Assembly (NCBI GenBank): GCA_014898425.1 | Contig: RCSZ01000016.1 | Location: 1,054,001 to 1,118,000, forward strand | Length of the DNA: 64,000 nt | Reading direction: 5' to 3' | Origin: Botryotinia globosa | Lineage: Eukaryota > Ascomycota > Leotiomycetes > Helotiales > Sclerotiniaceae | Shown here: positions 36,412-49,920 of the stretch, piece by piece | How positions within the stretch are numbered: position 1 is the stretch's first letter | Layout of the letters: each line of letters starts with the position of its first letter | The notes under the pieces: generated by a model | The model's input: the letters and a program-made list of their open reading frames with translations, nothing else | Told to the model about the DNA's origin: nothing | Database searches by the model: none | Program-made: the position numbers and the translations under genes

Positions 36412-36779
36412 GGGCCCGTTCGGATCGATTTTTTTAGGCGATTTAGAGCTATATTTGTTAGCAATATAGGTCTAAATAAGTATTTACCGAACGCGAATAT
36501 TGATCAACAATTTATATTGATAATATAATTAAAAAAAAGTGATTTGCCGAACGCTAATATTGAACTGCAAAAAGCTACAAATGTGAATTTATAAATTTTG
36601 AAAATTTGTATAACAGCCTTGCTAAACCTCGCCAAATCTCCAATGCAACTTTTATCAACTGTTGACAATATTTATCAACATTTATTACTCTACATTTTAT
36701 AGATCTATAGAATTTAGACTAAATTATTAATCAACAAATTATTTTGTCAACAAATTAAAAAATCGATCCGAACGGGCCC
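36412..36779. mobile_element. PIF/Harbinger (Tourist-like) MITE
   Basis: The 368-bp element has inverted ends GGGCCCGTTCGGATCGATTT and its exact inverse ending at 36779, and a TAA target duplication (36409-36411, 36780-36782). A 3-bp TAA target and a GGGCC-GTT-GG-like end are diagnostic of PIF/Harbinger MITEs. The AT-rich interior does not code. Confidence 0.92.
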
Positions 36780-36819
36780 TAAATATGTTAAATTCCCATT
36801 AGCGAGTGCGTATAAAAAT

Positions 36820-37287
36820 CAGTGTAGGCAATAGTATACTACAGTGAAACTATGGCGCGTATTAGCATATTGATATTGCAGCTAGTACATATAAAAAGGA
36901 GGTTATACCACTCTCGTACATATTCATATATTTAAAGAATACTAGCAATATACTGAAATACTGGAATTCAATATAAAATATACATTCCTATCCAAATTAG
37001 GCTAGAAATAAGAGATTCTTAATTCATATTAGGTAATAAAATTCCATTCCTTATTCGAATTGATATGAAATCCCTTATTTCTAGTCTAATTTGGATAGGA
37101 ATGTAGATTTTTATATTGGATTCCAGTATTTCAGTATATTGCTAGTAGTATTGAATAACTAAATGATATTGAATACTTTCAGTGGTATTGGATTCTGTAC
37201 CACATACGTACATATTTCGAAAAAATTCGATACGCACCACTAAACTAACCCGTATACGAAATACGGGAAATACTATTGCCTACACTG
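36820..37287. mobile_element. hAT-type MITE, copy 1
   Basis: The 468-bp element has inverted ends CAGTGTAGGCAATAGTAT and ATACTATTGCCTACACTG and 8-bp target duplications ATAAAAAT (36812-36819, 37288-37295). The interior holds a long inverted repeat (TACTGGAATTCAATATAAAA facing TTTTTATATTGGATTCCAGT), so the transcript could fold into a hairpin. A related copy is at 57333. Confidence 0.92.
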
Positions 37288-37295
37288 ATAAAAAT

Positions 37296-38275
37296 TATGA
37301 TTTTGATGATCTTCGGTCACAGATCATTAGGCTAGGAATAAAGCGAAACCATGATAGGTAAAAAACTATACGCTGAGTCCGCGGGGCTGAATTGAGGATG
37401 AGAAGAAACAGCTTTTAGAAGATGGCTAGACGCCGTTTTCTGAGGTTGTGAGAGAATAGGCGTGTAAGCGCTGAGGTAATCTACTTAGTATTCAAAGTTG
37501 TATAATACAATATTCAAAAGTACTGGATTCAGTAGCCCAAATCGTCGTACTTGGAAATAAAGTATAAAATAAGACTAACAGAATAATATAATTTCGAAAC
37601 TTGTAATACTCACCGGGATTGGGTAATCATTTTATCGTATCTTGAAGGATAGAGATGTTAGTTGAATTGAAGATATAGGGAGAATGTATCAAACTAATTG
37701 AAGAATAAAATCATAGAATAATTATCTAGTCATATATATAGTATCTATGATAGTATGATCCAAGGCCGTTACCGAGATTTTTATTAAAACATAAAGATAA
37801 CAAGATCTAAGTTAGCCTGATTTGAATCTCGACTGGTTGAATTGGAGGGATTAAGAAAATGAGAGAGGAGGATAGAAGGATAGGAAAATGGGCGAGTAGC
37901 AAAGTAGAAAAATATAGGAGAGTTAGAGGGGGTAGAACTTTAAAAGGGAAAAAGTAGAGAAGTACAAAAGATGAATACTGGTATGGATTGAGATAATAAT
38001 CGAGCATAAAAGTGATTCTAATAGGTTTATGAAAGCTGACCAAGCATAGAAATATGAAATTCGCATCAAACAGTGAAGATAAAATAATAAATACTAATAC
38101 TACCTAGATATATCATTGCTTATATCTTTAGAGGGACGTTGATGTCCTAATCAGGTCACATAGATTATATCTATCCACCTATTCTTATATCCACGCAAGA
38201 TCACACTGATTCATCTTTTGAGGCAGCCGAGCCATCCATCTAATCTTCCACCAACATCTTAAACCCCCAAACAGT
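37296..38275. other. Intergenic AT-rich stretch
   Basis: No supported gene; polypurine strand near 37840-37950 gives spurious frames. Confidence 0.5.
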
Positions 38276-39530
38276 CTACCACTCCAATTGGTCCCCCTCA
38301 TAACTCCAAAGTTTTCCACTGCGACTCTCCTTCGTACTTTTCGTAATAAGTGGCACCATCAGGGCACATGAATCTTCGACTGAAATGGCTGCTTGATCCA
38401 TTCCAAAATAGACAGCACCAGCGTTACCGAGCTCACGTTGACACCAGCCGGGATCGAGAACGAAGGCGTTCAACGGGGGGTTCTCGACGTTCATGCGCTT
38501 GGTGAGCCAATGGATGGCGGCTTTGGAGGGGCCGTAGGCTCCGTTCGGGATGGGGAGTTGGTTCTGGGTAGGGATTCGGTGGATTTTTTAGTTGGTTTGG
38601 GTGGGAAGGTGAGATGGGGGAAAGGGCGAAGGGAGTGAAAAGTTGAAAATGGAAGGATGGGACAGAAAGTGGGAGAAGTGAGGAATGGGGTGTGAAGAGA
38701 GAGATCTTATCAAATATTAAAATCAACAATGAAAAAGAAATACTCACAGTGATCATTCCCGCTGTACTCCCAATAGTAACCCATTTTGGATCCTTACTCT
38801 TCAATAACAATGGCAAAATCGCCTGATACAGTCTTACAGCTCCATAAACATTTGGAATGAAATGGCCTTCTAGGTCTTCAATTTTGAGATCAATAACAGA
38901 GGGCCACGCGTAAGATACACCAGCGTTGGCGATGACAAGATCTAGATGGTTTATTCCGAGGGAGGGGAGCGTGTCTATTGCGGTTTGCGCAGAGGTAGGG
39001 GAGGAACCGTCGATTTTGATGACGACTGGGGGTGAAGAAGGGGATTAGTGGATGTGGGGATGGAGATGGTTAGCGGATGTGGGGGAGAATCATGAGATCT
39101 TAATGTATTACGGAGTGAGAAAGTCGGGTATCTATGATTGCATCTGTAATATACGAAGGTGAAATCTTGCCGTCGCAGAGAAGAGTAATCATATTCGGAA
39201 ATCATGAAATAAGGAAAGAAGAAAAATATTTGAGCTCACCAAGTTTGGAATTAGCACCAGTAGGCAGCTATGAGAGAGCTTTCGATGTTGTATGCGAAGG
39301 GTCCCGATTGGCAGCAATGACAATGTGATCGGGTTTGCTGATGTATTGGGCTAGGAGACCTTTTCCTTTTGGGTGAGAGGATTGTCAGAATGATGCCGGT
39401 CATTTCTATCCATCAAGTTGGAGTCCCAGAATGAATGAAACGAGGATAGTGAATCATAGGTGAACCAAGGAATTACTATATCTAAACCTCTGTTTGCACC
39501 ACTAATGAGAGCGATTGTCGGAGCCATCAT
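38276..39530 (-). pseudogene. Short-chain dehydrogenase/reductase gene with a broken splice site and a stop
   Basis: Four exons by homology: 39530-39482, 39365-39240, 39025-38748 and 38563-38276, about 245 residues from the second ATG. SDR marks are all there: the cofactor loop SGANRGLG-KG (across intron 1), the NAG-type strand in LDLVIANAGVSYAWPSVIDL, the active-site Ser strand VTIGSTAG, and YGPSK (YxxxK) with KAAIHWLTKRMN, then LDPGWCQRELGN. Two lesions: the expected first donor reads AT (39481-39480) instead of GT, and a TAG at 39270-39268 interrupts the second exon between SKALS and LPTGANSKL. A nearby GT six bases upstream (39487) could serve as a donor and still keep a GxxxGxG loop, but the stop remains. 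The substrate is unknown; the fungal subfamily acts on small carbonyls. Confidence 0.75.
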
Positions 39531-39984
39531 GAATTTATTAGAAATCAACCAATTAATCGATTAATCAAGAATTGAAATAGACGAAAGTATAAGTATAGAC
39601 TGTTGAATGCAGATTATTGAAGTAGACAAAACTTTAAAAAGTATGGATCAGTAATCTTTGAATGCAAAACTACCTACACGGATCTGTTCGCCCTGCGAGG
39701 TCTGTTGGACCAACAACTATGTTTTCCAAGGTTACTTGCATTACGATCTGTATTTCCAATCATGAAAGTTACATACTTACAAATCAACATACAGATAGAT
39801 TTGCTTTGTCGTGTCATGCCATTTGATAGAATATTGTTGGCTTGATAGTGTGGATTTCAATTGGTCTCTGAGGGTTGAAAGAGAGCTGAAGCGTATATAA
39901 ATATACCCTGATATATCCCCTATCTAACCAAAGGGCTAAGCAATGAGCTCTGTCGTCTAGGGGTGAGGGCTTACTTCGAATGAG

Positions 39985-40170
39985 ATGCGGGTTGCTTATC
40001 TGTTCCCCCGGAGTCCATTCTTGACTGACGATTACTTCGGAGTAAACTATGATCGATTGAGGGCCGTAAAGAAGAAGTATGATCCGTCTTTCACACTCTA
40101 TACAGCCACGGCGGTGGGAAGTGATGCGTCTACTTTTGAATTGGGAGAGGGTAGATTGTGCACCGCTTAA
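39985..40170 (+). pseudogene. C-terminal remnant of a berberine-bridge-type FAD oxidoreductase
   Basis: The frame reads SPFLTDDYFGVNYDRLRAVK, then KKYDPSFTLYTATAVGSDAS and GRLCTA, the typical BBE-domain end of fungal FAD-linked oxidases (a YFG-NY-RL-KKYDP pattern and a GRLC tail). No FAD-binding domain is found upstream, so this is a truncated piece. It ends about 120 bp from the copia insertion. Confidence 0.7.
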
Positions 40171-40297
40171 TTTTGCTACTTCAATGCGCGCTTATGTGGG
40201 ACGAATCGTCAAGTTTCATAATTTCAAGTTTATTTTCGGTTTAACAACTACTCGCTTCGATAGAAATTGACAATATATTCAAGAAGTCATAGCATAC

Positions 40298-40467
40298 TGT
40301 CAGGACATCGATCATATGATCAAAGAGGGCACTGTATTAACTAGTATTGCACTAGCGTTTCCCTATATATTTAGTATTTAGCTTCCTATAATTAATAATA
40401 ATCAAGAACAAATATAATTATATAGAATTAAGTACTTATACTTATATCAACCAAATTGATATCAATA
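40298..40467 (+). repeat. 5' LTR of the copia element
   Basis: 170 bp, begins TGTCAGGACATCGATC. Differences from the 3' LTR are almost all G/A or C/T. Confidence 0.92.
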
Positions 40468-42393
40468 CTAATTAGTAATATTACAAATTAAAACTTTAAA
40501 TTCTATTAAAAGTATTAGATATTTTTATATAATATTCAGAATTGATAGAAATTCTGAAAAAATTATAGAAAAGATATCATTATATTAGATATAATATATT
40601 ATCTCTTTTTATAATACTAAAAAATATATTCCGGATAATTATATTGAGAAGATATATTCAAGAAATTCAATCTTATTAAATATAACAAATCGATTTTGTA
40701 TCTATTATATATTCACTTTTATACTATATATTATACTAGGTAAAACAAAGATCTTTATTATTCTCTACATTTATAAAAGACTTTTTTATATATACAAATA
40801 TATATACATTTATAACAATTTTCGAAATACCTTTACCTATATATATAATCATATCGGAAAACAATATCACTTCAACTAAGGATATTATTAATAAGAATAT
40901 ATATATAAAGAAGAAAAAAAAAGAGTATAAGAAATAGTTCAATTTATTAAAAACAATATCAAATAATAAGAAAACTATTATTATTAATAATAAAAAGCTT
41001 ACTAAATATATCAAATTCAAATATAAATAATACAATTATAAAGATATCAATAATAATAATCTAGCAAAGATTTTTCATTATAACTTTAGAATATTCATAA
41101 TTATATAATTTACAAAAATCTATTAGATTTATATACAAAAACTATATATAATATTATATATTTAAAGAATATATCTATTAAAAACAAATATTGAAATATC
41201 TATAATTTTATTCGAATAATTTTGTAAGATTATTATTAATAAATAGATGAAAGTATAAATTCAAGAAATTCTGAAAAATATTAATATCAAAAAATCCAAA
41301 TTCAAATTTGAAATTATTTGTAAATTCATTAAAAACGATTTCAAATATATAAACGAAGATAATAAAAATAAGTATAATAAAAACAAAGATACAAAAGACC
41401 CTAATAATAGGGGGGATAATAATAATAAAAGTAATAAAGATTATAAATCCCAAAAAAATAAAATATTAATATTACATTTCAATATATAATCTCTTATTAA
41501 TTTATCAAAATTCTATATCAATAATAAGAAATACAATAGGGATAATAATAATTTCGATTTCAAACTTTCAATATTTTATAAAATTTTATAATATATAAAA
41601 ATACCTATAAATATATATTATAAAACGTTTTTGATTATACTTAAAGAAAATATATTTCAATTCTTTTATATTAATTACAGTTTATTACTATTAATATTCA
41701 AAAAGCTTTATATTTATATATAGAATAATTTTGAAAAAAATGAATATCAATAAAATATACTATCGAAATAAAACAATATTATTTTAAAATCAATTAGAAA
41801 AGAATATAGAAATAAATCATTTAATAAATGTTTTATAATTATAATCAAATAACTATATATATTATAATATTGATTTAATCTTATTATATAATAAATATTC
41901 CATTTTTATAATAAACTTATATTTGTTTATAAAGATATAGAGATATACAATCTAATTTATTTTGATTTCAAAAAAAGGTATTTGATTTAATCAATTAATT
42001 ATAACAATCCATTAATATATAAAAGAGATTATATAAAAATAAAAAGAATATAATACTATTTATTAATAAGAAATTCCATAGTAATAATAATTATAGTAAT
42101 AGTCAAAATAGTTCTAAAGATTTCAGAAATAATAATAATTTCAGAAATAATTTATATAATAAATAATAATATTTAGGTTTATTTAATCAATACAATTATT
42201 ATTGAATATACAAAAAAAAGAATATTAATTAATAAAATATTTTAAAGAAAAATAAGATAAGAATAAATGTAAATATAAAAAAAAGATCAAAAATAATAAT
42301 AATAATATATTTAATAAATATTATAATTAATAAATAATTGAATATAAGAGAGAAATTATCAATATAAAATCTAATTCAAAAACCAAAATAGAT

Positions 42394-42992
42394 TTGTTTT
42401 TCATAGATCTTGATATTGAAGATAATATAAATAAAACATTTTTTATGAATTTCGAGTTTATTAATAATCAGAAAGTATTTAATCAATTGTTATTCAATAT
42501 AATATTATATATAATAACTAGAAACTTTATTGAAACTATTTTATTTATAAAAAATATAATAAACATTTTTTATACAAATTATATAAATAAAGAATTCTTC
42601 GGTATATATATTGATATAGTATATATAAGAAAATCTATAATTGGAATTGGATAATATTATATATAGAAATAAATCTATTTAATTGAATATAATCTATTAA
42701 TAATAGAGGCTGTAAATATATATTTCGGAAAAGGAATTGTAATATCAATAAAATTATTCCGAATTGTTGTATTATTTGGAGATATTGATTTCTATATTAT
42801 AAATATTGATATTCTATTTCTATTGAGTTTTAAAGATATAGATTGTTTTAAAATATTTTATAACAATATTATTAATTAATTTATTATTTTAAAAAGTAAA
42901 TACTCTATTATTAAAAGATATAAGTATATATTTTTAATATAAAAAATGAATATAAATCAATTTATTCAAAAATCGATTTATTAGAATAATTG
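42394..42992 (+). pseudogene. Copia protease and start of GAG-pre-integrase domain
   Basis: The + frame contains a degraded retroviral-type protease (AVNIYFGKGIVISI, then FYIINIDILFLLSFKDID), which follows the fungal copia pattern of FGxGxxxSI and DTPFLLxLxDMD. It runs to the insertion site of the gypsy element in the pre-integrase region. Several Trp/Gln positions have become stops. Confidence 0.75.
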
Positions 42993-42996
42993 CTAT

Positions 42997-43237
42997 TGTG
43001 AGCGAATCTTTATACTGATCACATGATCCACTTCTGTAGCTAGTATTTATAGCCCTTTTCCTTATAGCTTAGAAAAAGCAATCAATTCCCATCCACCAAA
43101 CTTCTAATACATCTTGTAAAACACTATATAAAGTTTTCCCTTTCTCTTTTCTATTTAAAACAATACACTATAATAACTTTCTTATAATATATATAAAAAA
43201 ACTACTCTATAATCCTATCACTTTCTATTTTTTTATA
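42997..43237 (+). repeat. 5' LTR of the gypsy element
   Basis: 241 bp. Shares with the 3' LTR landmark strings such as CGAATCTTTATA, TTGTAAAACA-TATATAAAG and CTATTTAAAACAATA. Confidence 0.92.
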
Positions 43238-46200
43238 TTGATAATTTATATAGAAAAGAATATTAAAAGATTAGAAAACTATATATAAATCTAAATTCTT
43301 AAATTGTTTTAAAAAACAAAAAGTTATTAATTTAGAAAAATCAATAGAAAATAAGGGAATAAAAAACTATTTAATATTATAATAAAATCAAAGTAATAAT
43401 AATCTAATAATAAAAGAAAAGGGGGAAAAAACAAACATTCCACTCTCAAAATCGATTTATAGTTTTATACAAATCTAAATTGAAAATAAAATTGCTTTTA
43501 ATTAGATTATCTTTATTTCTCTCAAAAAATTATAAGAATAAATTATAAGAATTTTGCTATCTATAAAATTTGTAGGAATTTAAATAAAGATTTGATTTTA
43601 AAGAAAAAAGTTTTCTTTTATAAAATAAATCTAAGATTTGTTAATTAGTATTCACTTTTGTATCTAAGATTTAATAAATATTAAATTTACTTAGAATTTT
43701 CAAAATTACCTTGATTATATCTATATCTAAATGGAATTTGATTAATTTAAGAAATTCAAAAACAATCTATATCAAAATCAGAAATATTATATTATTCAAT
43801 CTAATTAAAAGGATTATTTATAAAAATAATCTTTTTATTTTTAAAAACAAATTTCCAAATATATTTTCAAAAGAAATCCAAAATTCGAATTCTTTAAAAC
43901 AAATTGCTAATTTATATTTTTGAATTTTTACAAACAAATTTGTAGTTATATAAATTTGAAAAGAAAAAATAATTTTATCAAAATTTAATAAAATTATTAA
44001 AAAAAGAATGAATAAAATAATAATTAAATCTTTATTTATATTATATTAAAGATTTTTTAAATTTTTATATAATTATTCGATTATTATAACTATTTATTAA
44101 TAAAAACGAAATCATTCAATATAATAATAAAATCTATATTATATCAATCTCCAACTTCAACAATAAATCCAAAATCCAAAATAATTATTTAATTATAGAT
44201 TCAAAATCTTCAAGTTTATTAATTAACCCTAACATTTTTAATACAAATGATTTTGAAAAGAATACTTTTAAATCAAATATTCTTTTTTTATTCAATCGAA
44301 AAATAAATAAGAGTAAAAAACCCAACAAGAATTTTAATTTAAAACTTTTGAAAAGGAATTTCAATATTTAATAACTTATTACTTTTCTAAAATACTTTTC
44401 AAGAATTCTTATACTTTTAATATTATTTTCTGAAATTACTAATATATTATGATTTAAAAATTCCAATATTATTAAATAATATAAAGATATAAAATAACTC
44501 CAATAAAACTATTATATTTCAAATAAAGATTTTCAAATACAAATCTCTCTACAAATAAATTATACACTTCGAAAAGAGATTAAAACTATAAAAAAATAAT
44601 AATCTAAAAAATAAAATTAAAAAAAATATTTCAAATCTACTTTCCTTAAGGAATATTTCAATAATAATATCCTTCAAAAAATATATTTTTATAAATATTT
44701 ATAAAAATTTATTAAAAAGTATAAATAAAAAAAAGATATTAAATATAATAATCTTGATTGTTTTATTAAATAATATAATCAAATTGTATAGTAATTAATT
44801 AAAAATAAAGTTTTAATAAAAAATAAAGTTATTGAATTATTTCTTAAAAATATATTTTTTAAAACCTCTCGAAAATATATTATTCAAATTAAATACAATA
44901 TAAAACAATTAAATATAATAAATTAAAATAAAATATTTAATTAAATAATCTAATATATTAAAAACAAATTCTAATATGTTTTTTTCAATATAAACAATAA
45001 CAAAGATTTTAATTTCAATAAATTATTGAAATCTGTTATTTTGTTTATAAAGATTTAGAATAAAACAAAAGTCTTAATAATTCAAAAAAATAATAAAATA
45101 AAAAAAATAATAAAAACTCTTGAGAATTTTATATTTATTATAAGAAAACAAATACAATTAGATTTCAAATTTAAAAAGAAAATTGAAATTTGTTAGATTT
45201 TTTTCAATTCAAAAGTAATAGAAATACTTTAGATTTCAATTTATAAATTTATATAGATTATAATATTTATTACTATCAATATTATTATTAATTTAAAAAT
45301 AATAAAAATTGTATATATAATTTATAAAAAAATATATTACAATTACAATAATAAATAATCTAATAATAAAAACTACATTCTAAAAAAAGATTATTCGATT
45401 TTTAAAGAGTATTTTAATAAAGGATTTGTATATTATAATAAATTAAAATAGTTAATATAAAAACTAATAGATGGTTTAAATAATCCTACTCTAATTATAT
45501 ATAATAATAAAATTAATCTTAGTTTAATAAAAATAATTAGATTATAAGCTTTTCAAAACAATTAATTAAAATCCTTTAAAAATAAGAAAATATTATACTT
45601 TATTAATATCAAAAAAGAATCTATCAATATTATATTAAAAAAAAAAGTATATATTATTCAAAAGTATATTAATATTATAAAAAAAATATAAAGAAGATGT
45701 GAAAAATTATTTTATAACAATTTAAATAAAGTAATTAAATTATATTCAAATACTTTTATAAAATCTATATTTTTATTTACAAATAAAATTCTTAAATTCA
45801 ATTAATAATCTATAATCAAAATATTTTTTCAAGAGTTTATATAAATTGAATTAATAAAAATCTATATTTATAATTTTGAGAATCTTATAATAAAAATTAT
45901 AATCAAAAAAATACTAGATAAAACCAAAAAGCTTAGGAAACAAATAATTCCTTAAATAATAAACAATAGTTATAAAACAATAAAAAAAATCAATTAGAAT
46001 ATTTTATTAATTATAATTTTTATTATTATAGATTTTATTATTAAAGAATACTTTAATATATAAAAAAAATAAATTATAAAAATAAATAATTTAATAAAAC
46101 TATCAATTTTTGATAGTTATATGATAAATTTGATTAATAAACTTTTTATTTTGTTTAAACTTTTAAAATAAATTAAAATTATAAAAACTTTCTATTCGAA

Positions 46201-48059
46201 TATAATCTATAATTCTATTTATATTCTTATGAAAAATAATAAAAAAGATTTTCTTTATATTAGAATATTTCTTAATAATTAAAATTCTATTAAAATAATT
46301 CTAGATTTTGATTTGATTATTAATTTAATCAATATCAATTTAATTATAAAATTCAATCTATTAATTAATCTAGTTTAGATTATTATTATTAAAATTAATC
46401 TTTTCAAAACTAATATTAGAAGTTTTTATAAGGATGTATATATATCTTTTAAAAGAATATTAAACATTATTAATTTATTTATAATAAAAAATATATATAA
46501 CAATTTATTATTTAAAATACTATAATTTATTATAAATAAAATTATATTTATATATAAAAATAGATTGTAATATATTACAATAATAAATAACAATCGAAAA
46601 AATCAAGCAAGTATTTAATGTATTAAATAAAAGATAATTATATTTTTCCAAATTTCAAATCTAAAAAACTAAAATCTGATATATCCAAAGAACAATATAT
46701 TGAAACAAATTTATACTTCTTATTAGAAAATAACTTTATTAAATTCTAACAAAATTGTTTTTTGTTTTATATAAATACTTTATATAAGAATAAAACAAAT
46801 AAGATACTTTTTTTAAATCAATCTAAAAACCTTACAAATAAAGAGCCAAAAGGGAGAAATAATTGATTAAAGAAATACAAAAAAAAAACCCTTATTTGTA
46901 ATTTTTAGAAGAATGAAAAAATTATTTGATTTTATAATTTAATAAAGAATCTAAAGATTATTGTTTAATTATAAATAAATATAAAAAAATAGATTTTGAA
47001 AAAATACTTTTTATTTATAAATAAAAACTATTATTTGTTTATTTATTAAATCAAAAAAAAACATTTGTTTTTGATTAGATATATATTGAATAAATATAAG
47101 AAGAAATAGTTTTTTTATAGAAAATACAAATTATTTTATATAAAGCTTAATAAATATCTAGATTTTTTATTTCAAAAACTTTGATTGAGATTATATTCAA
47201 AATACTTTAAGAAAGAATAGATCAAGGAGTTTTTGAATATATAAATAATCTTTATAAAAACCTATAATTTTTAATAAAAAAAAAGACTTTTAATATTTAT
47301 AAATTTATAAATACAATTATTAAACTCAATAAATATTTAATTAAAAATATAAATCTACCTTCAAATACTAATACTTTTACAAAAAACTTTATAGAATATC
47401 AAATTACTTCCCTAATCAATTTCTTTTCAGATTATAATTAGATTCCTTTAATTATAAAAAATCGCAATATAATTATCTTTCAAATACTATTTGGATTATT
47501 ATATTATATAATATTATTACAAAATACTATTAATTTTATTATCTAATTCTATAGAATTATTATAAAAATTCTGAGCGATTTAGTTTCTAAAATAACTATA
47601 TCATTTTTAAATAATATAGAAATAAAGAAATCTAAGATTGATTTCAATAATAAAGAAATTATATTTGGAATATAGAAATTTATTTTTATATATATTCAAA
47701 AGATTAATAAAATCTTGGAATATATAAAAAAAACAGAATATTCAATTAAAACGAAATCTAAATGATATTTTAATAATATAGAAATTGTAGGGTATATTAT
47801 AAAATCTAAAAAGCAAATTCTACAATAATCAAAAATCATTTGGATTATAAACTAATCTGAATCTAAGGATATTATAAAGATTTATATATTTTTAGATATA
47901 TATATATACTATTATATCTAAATCGAACAATTTATTTAAAAAGTCAAACCACTATATTATTTATTAAAAAAAAACTAGAAATTTATATAAATAAAAAAAC
48001 AAAAAAATATTATGGATTTATTAAAGATTAAATTAACCAAACCTTTTATTTTAATATTA

Positions 48060-48480
48060 TTAAATTATAGAAATACTTTAATAATTGAAATAATTATTTT
48101 AGATATAAATACTAATCTCAATAATTGGAATATAATATTAGATTAAAAATTTAATAGTAAATATATAATAATTAGATTTGAAAATAAATTATAAAATAAT
48201 ATAGAAAAAAATTATAATGTTATAAAAAGAGAATATAAAAAAATACTCAAAAATTTTTGAAAATATAAATACAATTTATATAGAATATATTTCATTCTCA
48301 AGATTAATATTAAGATTCTTATTACTTAATTAAATAGAGTAGTAATAGATTTTTTAAAAGTTTTAATAATAAAGTGGATTATATAGATTAGATTTTTTGA
48401 TTTTAAAGTTTGATATATAAAAGGAATAATATATATTATAATAAATAAACTTTTTCATAGATCAAATACTTTTATAAAAT
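48060..48480 (+). pseudogene. Gypsy RNase H domain
   Basis: Degraded reading contains EKNYNVIKREYKKILK, KYKYNLYRIYFILK and WIIWIRFFDFKV, equal to the fungal gypsy pattern with KRECK, FRYYLYGVxFxLETD and WIAWIRLFDF-VRHV. Catalytic Asp codons have mostly become Asn, as G-to-A changes give. Confidence 0.8.
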
Positions 48481-49734
48481 TTTAATAAGAAAAAACTCAA
48501 AAAAATAATATTAATAAATAGATTATTAATAAATTTAATAATATTCAAAATATTCTTATTTTATATAATTTTATTAAATTTGAATAAAGTTATATATTGA
48601 ATTTAATATATAATAAAGAAAATCAAGAAATAACTAGATATTTAATTTTATTATAAAAATCTAAAAATATAATAAAAAAAGTCTTCAGAAATTTCAAAAA
48701 AAAAGTTTTCGGATTTTGTATTTGCAATAATTATCTTTTTAAGATTGATATAAAATATTTATTTTCTAAAAAAATAATTGATAATAAAATGGAATAGATT
48801 ACTTTTATTAATAATTTATATAAAGTTTATAATTATAAAAAAATAAAAAGTATTTTCGATAAAATATTATGATTATATTATTAAATAGGGATATACAATA
48901 TTATTAAGAAATTTATTAATTCCTATTTAAACTATTAATTATAATAATCAAACCTCCAGAAAAAACCTTTATATTTAATATGAGTAAATATATATTGATA
49001 AAAATATAGATTAAATATTATATATATATCCCTAGATAATAATTACAAATATCTAATATTCCTTAAAAATAATTTATCAAAATAGATAAATGGGAAAGCC
49101 CTTTGAAATATAATTTTATAAATAATAATTATTTTTATATAATTTATTATTTATTATTATTTTATTTTCAATAAGATCTTAATAAATAATAATCCAAAAA
49201 ACAAAATATATATAATATATTTCTTAAAAAAATATAGTATTTAATAAATACAAATCTCTATATACAATTTTAAAGTAAACAATTAAATTGAATAAGATTA
49301 TAAATCTATTATTAATAAATTATTCAAAATGATAAATAAAAAAGGAGGATAGCTAAAATACCTTAATATAATATTATTTGTTAATAAAATTATAACACAC
49401 CAATCAATTAACCTTACCTTATTTTATATAATCTATAATTACTATCCGATATTATTTATTAAAACAAAATTTTATATTTAAAAAATCTTTAATTGGAAAT
49501 CAATAATAATCCAAATAGATTTATTAATATTATACTTCTGATAATTAAAAATATATAACATTGATATAAAAGAAATTATATTTTATAAAAAACATTATTA
49601 TTTAAATAAAAAAGAGTATTTCAATAAAAATAATAATATAATAAACAAAAATATCAATCTAGAAAATATTATATTCTAATATAATTTACAATCAAAAATT
49701 GATATATTATACAAAAAGAAATTTATATATCAAT

Positions 49735-49920
49735 AATTTAAACTATACCAAATAGTAACTATAAATTCTAACAAAAATATTTATACCTTGAAAAAAATAG
49801 ATAGAATCTTAATTGATAAAATCTATTCAAAATCTTATCTCAAGAAATTTATAAAAAGAAAAAGGGAATACTTATTAATTTCAAATAATAATATTAAGGG
49901 AAATAATAACTAATCAAATT
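49735..49920 (+). pseudogene. Gypsy integrase C-terminal end
   Basis: The frame reads YQIVTINSNKNIYTLKKIDR, then DKIYSKSYLKKFIKRKREYL, the YxLxxLDG...RLKxF pattern that closes fungal gypsy polyproteins. This marks the end of pol. Confidence 0.7.

Noticed and set aside
39905..39980. Possible degraded copy of the TCCCCTAGACC MITE or a tRNA fragment (ATATCCCCTA ... AATGAGCTCTGTCG)
   Set aside because: Only two short matches to the MITE and no second end; no tRNA A/B boxes or cloverleaf.
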